Positions 1 through 7,309 of a stretch of DNA of 12,290 nt are shown piece after piece. How positions within the stretch are numbered: the first letter of the stretch is position 1; each line of letters starts with the position of its first letter. The DNA lies in NCBI GenBank assembly GCA_900617975.1, contig UZAE01001612.1, positions 1-12,290 on the forward strand, given 5' to 3'. A program made the position numbers and the translations under genes. This stretch comes from Rodentolepis nana. Lineage: Eukaryota; Platyhelminthes; Cestoda; Cyclophyllidea; Hymenolepididae. Below the pieces are notes generated by a model. That model was not told where the DNA came from. It made no database searches and was given only the letters and a program-made list of their open reading frames with translations.

Positions 1-126
1 CTGCCTTTCTTTTAAGACTTCATCTCCATATACGGCACATAACTTCTTTTGTGCTTGCGATGTGTTCTTGCCTTTTCGGAAGTAATACAATAAAATGTGT
101 CGGAAGTGCACGTCCTGTTCTTTCAT
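1..126 (-). CDS. mariner-type transposase, N-terminal fragment (runs off window)
   Basis: The minus strand reads open from an ATG at 126-124 to the window edge, giving 42 residues that begin MKEQDVHFRHILLYYFRKGK and end YGDEVLKERQ. This matches the start of Tc1/mariner transposases and SETMAR-like proteins (the HTH_48 DNA-binding domain): a short helix with HFRHILLYYF, then a GKN/S/T turn, then A..KLCAVYGDEVL before the second helix. In the family this domain binds the terminal inverted repeats, and the DDD catalytic domain lies further downstream, here beyond position 1. No stop or frameshift is present in the visible part, so this copy could be young, but most of the protein cannot be seen. 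I could not identify a terminal inverted repeat in the 126-250 region with confidence. The family call rests on pattern recognition of the helix-turn-helix region, not on the catalytic residues. Confidence 0.75.
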   Translation of the reverse strand, partial: MKEQDVHFRHILLYYFRKGKNTSQAQKKLCAVYGDEVLKERQ

Positions 127-319
127 TTTTAAATTGGGATAAAACAAAACTAAAGAACTAAACAAAAAAAATTTTTACTAATTAACCTAGAAGCCCATAC
201 AGTAAGAAAAAAATATAGGTTAGATACTCTGGCCACGTTAACAAAACAAAAGAAAGTATAGAGTGAATCTGTCAACAAAAACGGCAATGACTTAGTTGCC
301 AACCCAATATTTATATTAG

Positions 320-545
320 GAAAAACTCGAAAATTTTGCGATGAAAGTCCTCGTTGGTCATTGTATCTGATGACAACAGTTTTTTTTCGTTAGTAAAACA
401 GAATCTTCGTCTTTCCTGTTTCCCTGTTGGATTCTCTCAGGAGGAAAAGGCTTTGTATTTCTTACAAACAGGCCAGTCTGATCAAACCAAAAATGACTTG
501 TTGAATCAGTTTCGTGAAACTTGGATTCATAAAATGAAAAAATAA
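320..545 (+). CDS. probable terminal exons of an unrecognised gene (partial, 3' end)
   Basis: A frame that reads like protein ends at TAA 543-545. Its C-terminal half contains VGFSQEEKALYFLQTGQ and ends FRETWIHKMKK, a hydrophilic helical composition unlike the AT-rich noise nearby. The frame has no ATG upstream before a stop at 342-344. A good splice model removes this problem: exon 320-362 after an acceptor ending ATTAG, then a 31-nt intron 363-393 (GTATCT donor, a run of eight T, TTAG acceptor), then exon 394-545. The two exons join in frame through the codon T|TA. The intron size fits the other genes in this window. An alternative donor at 357 also keeps frame. Upstream exons were not found in the first 319 bases. 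I do not recognise the family. It could also be a gene fragment carried next to the mariner element. Confidence 0.4.
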
Positions 546-546
546 A
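541..546 (+). terminator. AATAAA polyadenylation signal overlapping the stop codon
   Basis: AATAAA occupies 541-546, so the TAA stop codon of the preceding reading frame (543-545) lies inside the hexamer. This supports a short 3'UTR for the candidate gene, provided that the frame is really coding. Confidence 0.35.
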
Positions 547-2846
547 TTAAATATTCTTCACTTGCTTTCAACTATTTACTTGCCTGATCGCACAAATTGA
601 GACGCTCATTCAATTATGTAAAGAATTATTTCATCCTTCCTACTGAATTCTCAAATATGACTTATCTCAGGATTTCAAGTCTAAACTTCAATAAAAAACG
701 CGAATTCTTGTTTAACTCTTATTTCAAAATTCATAGAATTGCTAATTTAAGTCCCAGACGCAATAAATTAGGCACACACACACACACACATACGCACGCA
801 TACACACACTTCAAACCTTTTGGAATGGTTTCAACACTTAATGTGCATGAGTGGTAGACACATTTGACGGGAGGAGCAAATGTGCTTAACGTGTAAGCAC
901 CTCCCACTGAAAGTGCTCTCTCATTTCTGCTGAATAGCAAATTCCCTGTGCAATCTGATCACAATGTTTGAACCATTACGAAAGGACGCTTTTTTCGCAT
1001 TAGCCGCTCTGAAATTCGAGCGTCAAGGTAGCGTCATTAGCTTGATCTTCAACTAATAATTAGGAAAATGTGCAAAGTTGGATAAAATATTCTCAAAGAG
1101 CACGACATTCTTCTGGTCATGGCATTTGAAGACTTGTAATGATTTAAACACACCTTCCAAATAATAACCCACTCCCTAGCAGAAAGACGAGAGGCCGTAT
1201 CATGCAGTAGTCATTAGAACTACTACAACATGGCAAGTCATAATAAAATGTTTCGTGCTTTTGCATTGTTTCTTCTTTCGTTCTAATTGAAATCGGCCCA
1301 TGATAAAAAGGATCTTTGTTAGGAGATCTTCTCAAATAAGTCCTTTACATATTTTGCAGGACCTCGGAATTGAATCAAATTATAAGAATATTTTGAGTTA
1401 CGGGCAAACACATAAGTGTAACTATGAGTTGTGCCACGTGTGTTGAGCATAAATGTGTTTGCCATTACACTTATTAAGGAATCCTATTAACTCATATATA
1501 GCAAAGTGTTAAAAAGGATCAGTTGAAGGTAAGGAAGTGCACTCATTCGCTTTGACTATTTACTATCATTTCTTCAGTGGACTTTAATTAAAGAATAGTG
1601 GCTTATATCTATGCAAGCACTCTTTTAATTGACAATATTTCCTATATCTTTTTTATTCTAAGGGCGAAGATGTGAGAGAATGCTGAAATGTATTGTAGTA
1701 TTTTAAAACCAAGAATTGAGTGAAATATTTTAAGTGTCAGGATATGTAGGATTGAACGGTGAAATGTTAGAAGCCTACTCGAATTTTTAGTAATAATTCA
1801 ATATTGTCATATAGTAATTATATGAATGAACCATTAATATTTATGTTATAGTACGTGTCTGTTAATGCAAGCGTTAAGATAAAGTTTAGACTCTTAAAAA
1901 TACGCTCTATAACTAAAAGAATTATGCTTAATGGTATGCTACTTAAAAGAAAGTAGTAGCTGATCTTAATTTCTTTCAAAGTTTGTAGGGTCATTTGAGT
2001 TAATCCGAACGTTGGCATAAGTACTCCATGAATTCTATACTTAGAATTTATCACTATCTATTATATTAAATTGCAAATCAAATACATTTGAGCGTAGTAG
2101 TTCATAATATATTGCGGTGATCTTCTTCCCAATTCTTTGGTGTCAAATCATCAAAACTTGTCTTGCATCGCTAATTATCAGAGTTTTCCCATTGGCTGGA
2201 AGAAAGGTTGTGGATTCAACTACAGTGGACGAAAAAGTAATATCTAGCACGTCTGTACAGGTAATTCTTCCTGAAGTGAACTTAAGTGGCCTTGCGATAT
2301 TGCCTCAGCAATAGTGACCCACAATCACTGCCTATGATAGAGATAAAAATTAACCTTGGGGTTTAGTATTATTGCTAAACCACAAATGAAATTACAACGT
2401 GTTCTTGCGTTTGCAGCTTCCGGAATTAGATTTGTTTATTTACTTTTGACTTGCGTTTTCGAAACTGCCTAATTCTTTGCTATTTCTTACCTTTCTATCT
2501 GTATTTATTTAATTAATAAAGTGCTTTATTTGACCCCAGGATAATTATTTCAACAATAATTACCTTTTGAGGCCTAACGATATTTGAAGTTAGGCGGGTG
2601 AAATGACAATGGCTTTCTATTTTCCACGAACTCGAAAGAACAGTTTAATAACAACTAATACCCATCAAAATAGAGTGATCAACAGACTCTACCCATATAT
2701 ATTTTAATTAGTTTCAAAGGTTTCCTTACACGTTCAAGTAAATTCAATGAAACCGTTCGAAAGAAAGTACCAGAATTAATAAACTATGTTCCTTCACTCA
2801 ATGTCGAGGACTAAAGTGTTATATAAGATCGTTCCAAAGGTATATA
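547..2846. other. gene-free AT-rich stretch
   Basis: I see no convincing gene over these 2.3 kb. Contents of note are the CA microsatellite at 773-809, a set of inverted short repeats at 1403-1496, and an exon-like open frame at about 2157-2314. That frame has an acceptor-like TTATCAG, then the residues FPLAGRKVVDSTTVDEKVIS, then a possible GTAATT donor at 2262. The other open frames here start at non-ATG codons and have low-complexity, AT-driven composition. An AATAAA at 2515-2520 has no gene clearly attached to it. Confidence 0.5.
773..809. repeat. (CA)n microsatellite, impure at its right end
   Basis: Nine uninterrupted CA units at 773-790 are followed by TACGCACGCATACACACA. Open frames across it encode repeated His-Thr on one strand and Val-Cys on the other, which are artefacts of the dinucleotide repeat. 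Confidence 0.95.
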
Positions 2847-2860
2847 TGCAATAAATAAAT
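2847..2860. repeat. left target-site duplication of SINE-like copy 1
   Basis: TGCAATAAATAAAT at 2847-2860 matches TGCATTAAATAAAT at 3230-3243 with one mismatch. The two copies flank the SINE-like element. Part of the match is simple AT-rich sequence that overlaps the tail composition, so the exact boundary may be off by a few bases. Confidence 0.65.
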
Positions 2861-3229
2861 AAATTTATTTATTTCAAATGGCAGGGGTTTTGATGGTTAT
2901 CATTAGCCCTTTAGTTGGCTTCAGGCTTCACACAAGGGAAGAACATCAAAGTGAGAAAAAATCGAGAGGGGGATAGAAGAGTGAATTACAGATGTAAAAG
3001 TGACAGACCGACACAAAAGCAGAGAAAAAAGGTGAGGTGAGTACTGTGGTAGTGGTCGAATATGGCATACAGTAGGGTCATAGTAGCTTGAAGTGAGAAG
3101 TCAACTGCCAGTTAATAGACTTTTTTGTCACATGAGTATACGTTGCCCAGGGTGCACCACGTGGAGGTATGTCATTTGAATATACGATGCCCAGGGTGCA
3201 CCACGTGGAAGTAATTCTATCGCACGCCC
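2861..3229 (-). mobile_element. SINE-like non-autonomous retroposon, copy 1 (minus orientation)
   Basis: The sequence matches, in reverse complement, the element at 11705-12039 over essentially its full length. In sense orientation it begins GGGCGTGCGATAGAATTAC, carries CCACGTGGTGCACCCTGGG, then a pyrimidine-rich middle, then GGGCTAATGATAACCATCAA, and ends in an AAAT-type tail. No reading frame is conserved between copies, so it probably depends on a LINE for movement. This copy has two 44-bp units at its 5' end (3134-3177 and 3178-3221), whereas the other copy has one. No tRNA-like A and B boxes were recognised, so the promoter type is unknown. It could also be the short 3' end of a LINE, but the shared 5' start in two copies argues for a discrete element. 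Confidence 0.8.
3134..3221. repeat. 44-bp tandem duplication inside SINE-like copy 1
   Basis: Two adjacent 44-bp units (3134-3177 and 3178-3221) both contain TATACG(T/A)TGCCCAGGG followed by TGCACCACGTGGA. Each includes the palindrome CCACGTGG, an E-box-type core. The copy at 11705 has a single unit, with CCACGTGG at 11727-11734. Confidence 0.9.
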
Positions 3230-3243
3230 TGCATTAAATAAAT
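3230..3243. repeat. right target-site duplication of SINE-like copy 1
   Basis: TGCATTAAATAAAT pairs with 2847-2860 (13 of 14 bases). It lies next to the 5' end of the minus-oriented element, as target-primed insertion would leave it. Confidence 0.65.
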
Positions 3244-3841
3244 GGATTTCATCAAAACATTATTATTTAACCTTATATAAGCATTTGATTGACCTGCGAA
3301 TATTGTCTGTTAGTGTTGTTAACTCATTTATTTGTTTTTTTAAAGTAACTCACTTTCTCATCTTCTAGTAAGGATGTTTTTGCGGTCTGTCTGAATGAAT
3401 TTCACATATTTTAACAATTAGTAAATTCATTTTACTTTAAAACTATTCCAATCCATGCGTAAAACCCAAAATGGCAGGCATGTCATTACAGGAAATGTGG
3501 TTGGTTTTTTGTTGTACCAATGTTGCCTATATGTTTTTAAAATTCACACTGTACCAAGAAAATCAGTCCATTTCAGTACAGGCAATGAGTGTCATCATCA
3601 TCATCGTTACACCCTGATTGTTTTTTTTACAATTATAGCTGTAAGTTCTGTAAGTGCTTTCTGATTCAGGAGGGCTGTTATGTGCAAGAAACCAAAATCA
3701 TTGCAACCTCCGCACTGAGCACCATATTTTAAAGCTATAACGATCTCACAGAGGGATTAATTTTGCCCCCACCCCCAATCTAATAATTTTATACGAATCT
3801 TAAAAAACAAAGGAAATAGAATTGATTGGTTTTTTTCTTGA

Positions 3842-3874
3842 AATCATCTAATATGTAATACATATTAGATGATT
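3842..3874. repeat. 33-bp perfect palindrome
   Basis: The arm aatcatctaatatgta (3842-3857) and its exact reverse complement (3859-3874) are separated by one base, A3858. Sixteen uninterrupted pairs with a one-base centre are far more than expected by chance locally, even in AT-rich DNA. Nothing around it marks it as a microRNA precursor (no loop) or as a known transposon end. Confidence 0.9.
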
Positions 3875-4430
3875 GCTTTTGGTCATAATGATAGATTGCA
3901 ACATTATTACTGAGTGGTCTTAAGTATATACCTCAATCAGGATGCATCGTAAGAATCGTTGACATGTTGTTGGCTCTAATATTTAAAAGATCAACCGATG
4001 TGAATTTTTCATAGTATGATCTTCCCACTTCGGTACTATTGAGTGCAATTTGGTTATGCGAATGTGATTTCGGAGCGAATGAGAAAAAGAGATGAGTGGA
4101 TATGTGAATAAATCAAAGTTTTTGGGAATTCGAAAAGTCATACCTTACGTTGTTAGATAATATGCTCTTTTTACAAATCTATCCAATATATGAAGTTCTT
4201 TATAAAAGAAAATTTGCAATTTTGCATAGATATATACGTATTTATTTTAATGAGGAAAGAAATGATCTTATCTGAACACTTATAAAATTAAAATCCTATT
4301 ATGAACAACAAGTTTGTTTGAGCTTATTTCAAATAGTTTTTACAAAAAATTAAGGCGGGTGCATTTGATAAAGCTTTATTAATTTTATTTGGTAATTTAA
4401 TTTGAGTTTGATGTCCTGTCTTTAAAATTA

Positions 4431-4462
4431 AATAATAATAAAACTAATAATAATAATAATAA
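4431..4462. repeat. (TAA)n microsatellite
   Basis: AATAATAATA at 4431-4440 is followed, after AAAC, by six TAA units at 4445-4462. Confidence 0.9.
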
Positions 4463-4734
4463 GAGTTCATAGTTAATGGTATTCCAATTTTTCATTTAAA
4501 CATTTTTGAAGCCATAAAGAATTTGATATTTAGTAAAAAGTCAGATTGGATGTAAAAGTAGTTTATGTTGCATAAAATGAGCTGATTGCGAATTAACCCC
4601 ACACCAATACTTCAGACTCCTGTCTTTAGCGATGCATATTAACATGAAAAAAGAACTTGACAATGAGAAGGTTTGGTCTCTTTGAAACGAGGGGACTGCG
4701 GTGAAAAAAGAGGTGGATTAACTTTGAAATGACG

Positions 4735-5633
4735 TCAATGATAACTTTTTAGGATTCTCCGGCAATCCTCTTGAGCCTAATTTTAAAACAGATCAATTGT
4801 CAACGTCATCATAGCTTTAAAGATCATACCTCAAGAGCTTCGTCGTCCTTTCCAGGTTCGGAAAGAGCCTTTTCTGCCCATTTCTTTGCGGCTTCTTTGT
4901 CTTTCAACCTATCATAACATTGTGCGATTCGAGCAATTGTGTAGATCAACTTAGGATTTACTATATTTGAGAAGTTTTATATCCATTTATAAGAAACCAG
5001 CTTACCTCTGTAAGATTCTAAATAATATCTCAGTGCCTCATCGAAAGAGGAATCTGGTGGTTTTTTAAAGAAAACACCGGCGAGTTCTCGCTCAAATCTA
5101 TTAAGATTTGCAAATTCAAAGCACCACGCTCCGAGACAATGTAGAAGGACGAAATATTGTGAGTCAATCTCGTAGGCTTTCTAGTGTAAAATATTAAATA
5201 AATGGAACTATTTTACATCGAAATACTCCCTGATGTCATACGCAAGTTCAATTCTCCTTTTCTTTCCTTGTTCCAAAGATTCCAATGATAACAAAATGCC
5301 GTACCACTAAACATCGACTTTAGTTTAAAAGTCTTCATACAGTATTGCAGTAACAGTCATCTGGATATTTCTCCACGGCCATTTTCATAACACTGAGGCC
5401 TTCTTCCAACCACTTCTTCCTTGAGGGTCTATCTGTCTTGCCCTTTGTAAAAACTGGTAAATAATAGGGTATTCAATAAGCTTACTCAGGTAACGAATCG
5501 CTTTGGCAAATCTCCAGAGAAGTTCAGCAGGTACATCATCGTAATTACCATCGGGCCTCCTGAGCATGTCGTAGACTTCTTGATATCTTTCTGCATCGTT
5601 AAGTTCGTCAATTTCGCTTACTCGTATACTCAT
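4735..5633 (-). CDS. regulator of microtubule dynamics (RMD/RMDN family), gene A
   Basis: Six exons splice in frame to 232 residues: 5633-5486, 5453-5341, 5306-5217, 5180-5006, 4960-4830 and 4776-4735. The introns are 32, 34, 36, 45 and 53 nt, all GT..AG. The start is the ATG at 5633-5631, which aligns with its neighbour; an upstream frame extension lacks an ATG. Family hallmarks are ELLWRFAKAIRYL (residues 37-49), HCLGAWCFEFANL (131-143), KKPPDSSFDEALRYYL (156-171) and a last TPR-like helix pair ARIAQCYDRLKDKEAAKKWA (184-203). RMDN proteins carry TPR-like helices; nematode RMD-1 (about 226 residues) binds microtubules and acts in spindle function, and the human relatives are longer, with N-terminal targeting regions. 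I see no signal peptide or membrane segment, so a cytosolic or spindle protein is inferred. It is the downstream member of a tandem pair with the gene at 6294-7178. Confidence 0.93.
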
Positions 5634-5655
5634 ACTCGTATTACAATTAAGACGT

Positions 5656-5710
5656 CTATTGAGAGTCACGTGTAAATGCAATAACAAAATTATGAAAGTG
5701 GTCGACTTAC
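5656..5710 (-). other. probable 5'UTR intron of RMD gene A
   Basis: A GTAAGT donor begins at 5710 and an acceptor ending CAATAG lies at 5656, which gives a 55-nt intron and a 22-nt leader before the ATG. An alternative acceptor at 5635, one base before the ATG, would make it 76 nt. The other two RMD genes have a matching intron at the same place. Confidence 0.6.
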
Positions 5711-5747
5711 TTTAAATCTGAGAAATGATAAAAACCAATCAAAAGAA

Positions 5748-5793
5748 ACAAAAACTTTAGATTGACCTGAATCTACTGGTAAGTTCAAGGTCA
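5748..5793 (-). promoter_or_regulatory. 5'-flank motif shared by RMD genes A and B
   Basis: On the plus strand ACAAAAACT (5748-5756) is followed four bases later by ATTGACCTGAATC (5761-5773). The same two blocks, three bases apart, precede the neighbouring gene at 7284-7292 and 7296-7308. Here TCAAGGTCA (5785-5793) also follows; it equals the extended half-site recognised by SF-1/ERR-type nuclear receptors. The block could be promoter or untranslated first exon, and it may simply be residual similarity from the duplication. Confidence 0.4.
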
Positions 5794-6044
5794 CTAAAAT
5801 GAGCCCCATCAATTAAATTAAAGGCAAAGAAGATAGAAATGTAAACTTTAAGTTGAATATGAATGCCAGTGATTAAAGTCCTTAATTATAATGACTTTTA
5901 AATGCCTTGGTTTGATATGGCCATGCTTAAATGACATACGTAGTTGCAACGGTATTGTACTGAAGTTATATCATCATTAACTCTGTAATACATTTATGTC
6001 CTACTTATATGCTGCACGATAAACAGTTTAAAAGCTAACATTAA

Positions 6045-6054
6045 CCCCCCCCCC
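6045..6054. repeat. poly-C tract
   Basis: Ten C residues are followed by TCCCTCCTC. It lies between the two minus-strand RMD genes. Similar C- or G-rich runs occur at 3764-3775, 8483-8498 and 10019-10027. Confidence 0.9.
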
Positions 6055-6293
6055 TCCCTCCTCAAAAAAAGCAATGAATTAGTATTAGACAACAATAGAA
6101 GAATTCAGGTAGGACATAAAAGTGATTGTATTGTTCAAAATGTGCCGATTAGGGATTCCCATTATACCAAAACTCCAAGCCCGTGTCTTTAGAAAGCATA
6201 TTAAATGTGAGGAGAGTGTTTGGACAAGAAAGGTTTGGATTGTATTAAAACAAGGTGGTTGCGTCACCAATCGATTACAAAATAACATCTACG

Positions 6294-7178
6294 CTACTTC
6301 TTCAGAATTTTCCTGCATTTCTCTTGAGCCTAATTAAAATAAATTTGGTAATAAATAATTTTGGTTGTAAAAAAATCCTACCACAAGTGCTTCCTCATCT
6401 TTCCCAGGTCGAGAAAGAGCTTTCTCTGCCCACTTTTTGGCTGCTTCCTTGTTTTTTAATTTATCATAGCATTGAGCAATTCGTGCAGAGGTAAATAACA
6501 AATTAGGATTCACTAACTCTAAGCCACTGTTTAAAATCTAAATTACCTTGGTAGGATTCTAAATAATATCTTAGCGCTTCATCGTAAGAGGATTCAGGAG
6601 GTCTAGAGAAGAACATGGCAGACATTTCTCGTTCAATTTTACTATAATGTGCTACTTCAAAACACCAAGTTCCGAGACAATGCAGGAGAACGAAGTTTTT
6701 TGAGTCTTCTTCGTATGCTTTCTAATATCATAAGGACAATAAAGTAATGCAATTTACATCGAAATATTCCCTGATGACATAAGCAAGTTCAATTCTTCTT
6801 TTTGGTCCTAGTTTCAAGGATTCCAAGGATAAAAGGATGCCATACCACTAGAATATACGATTAAATTAAACCCCATCCATACCGTATTGCATTGGCTGTC
6901 ATTAGGGTATTTCTCTACTGCCATTTTCATTAAACTGAGTCCTTCATCCAGCCACTGCTTCCTCAATTGCTTATCGTCTTTGCCCTTTGTAAAAACTGGA
7001 AATAATTAGATTTAATTTTAAACCAACCTAAATAACGAATTGCTCTTCCAAGTCGCCAGATAAGTTCTGGGGGCAGTGAACTATAATCTCCATCCTCTTT
7101 CCTGAGCTGGTCGTATATTTCCTGGTGTTTATCTAACTGATATAATTCATCGAGTTTTTTTAAGTAGCTCTCGCTCAT
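6294..7178 (-). CDS. regulator of microtubule dynamics (RMD/RMDN family), gene B
   Basis: Six exons give 231 residues: 7178-7028, 6995-6883, 6847-6758, 6721-6547, 6512-6382 and 6329-6294. The introns are 32, 35, 36, 34 and 52 nt. Exons 2 to 5 have exactly the lengths of gene A. The acceptor of intron 4 is set at GAGTTAG (exon from 6512) because that reproduces gene A's length; an acceptor six bases earlier would add two residues. Signatures are ELIWRLGRAIRYL (38-50), HCLGTWCFEVAHY (132-144), SRPPESSYDEALRYYL (157-172) and ARIAQCYDKLKNKEAAKKWA (185-204). The N-terminus MSESYLKKLDELYQL is charged and helical, with no targeting signal seen. A role in microtubule binding is taken from the family. 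It is the closest relative of gene A in this window and lies about 660 bp upstream of it, on the same strand. Confidence 0.93.
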
Positions 7179-7185
7179 AGCACTT

Positions 7186-7246
7186 CTGTTTAACAGAATG
7201 CGATTTGAAGAAATGATATACGAAAGTCAGATGAAGCTAAACTCAC
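7186..7246 (-). other. probable 5'UTR intron of RMD gene B
   Basis: A consensus GTGAGT donor begins at 7246 and an acceptor ending TTAAACAG lies at 7186, giving a 61-nt intron and only 7 nt of leader before the ATG at 7178. The ATG-started frames in the preceding exon are either closed or out of frame with the protein, so this exon is read as untranslated. Confidence 0.65.
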
Positions 7247-7283
7247 CATATGGTTACTAAATTTCAAAAGTGCATCCATAAGT

Positions 7284-7308
7284 ACAAAAACTACAATTGA
7301 CCTGAATC
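7284..7308 (-). promoter_or_regulatory. 5'-flank motif shared by RMD genes A and B (gene B copy)
   Basis: ACAAAAACT (7284-7292) and ATTGACCTGAATC (7296-7308) repeat the pair found upstream of gene A. The sequence beyond it is clearly less similar between the two genes. Confidence 0.4.
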
Positions 7309-7309
7309 A

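Larger units (their letters stand above)
3244..4550. other. gene-free AT-rich stretch with palindrome and TAA repeat
   Basis: No supported gene was found. An ATG-started open frame at 3455-3664 encodes a His-rich patch from a CAT repeat and a hydrophobic tail; it has no family resemblance and no clear exon signals. The stretch holds the palindrome at 3842-3874 and (TAA)n at 4431-4462. On the minus strand, AATAAA hexamers at 4384-4389 and 4375-4380 are candidate poly(A) signals for the RMD gene ending at 4735, which would give it a 3'UTR of about 350 nt. Confidence 0.45.

Noticed and set aside
597..940. Open frames on both strands over the CA repeat
   Set aside because: They start at non-ATG codons and their only notable content is His-Thr or Val-Cys runs translated from the microsatellite.
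1144..1335. 63-codon minus-strand frame
   Set aside because: It has a non-ATG start, no splice context and no recognisable family.
1818..2054. 78-codon minus-strand frame rich in Ile, Leu and Asn
   Set aside because: It has a non-ATG start, and its composition is what random AT-rich DNA produces.
3455..3664. ATG-started 69-codon frame with a His patch and hydrophobic tail
   Set aside because: The His patch comes from a CAT repeat, and there are no supporting signals or homology cues.
5385..5687. A single 100-codon minus-strand frame across the start of RMD gene A
   Set aside because: It begins at a non-ATG codon and reads through intron 1 (5485-5454) into a wrong frame. Splicing as in the paralogs gives the conserved protein from 5633.
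6085..6337. Overlapping open frames on both strands downstream of RMD gene B
   Set aside because: The matching region after gene A is homologous but full of stops, so this is conserved 3' flank, not a coding exon. The plus-strand frame also runs antisense into gene B's last exon.
6255..6494. Plus-strand 79-codon frame
   Set aside because: It is antisense to exons and introns of RMD gene B and has no family resemblance.
6513..6518. Acceptor six bases earlier for intron 4 of RMD gene B
   Set aside because: It would add two residues and shorten the intron to 28 nt. The chosen site gives a 34-nt intron and an exon length identical to gene A.
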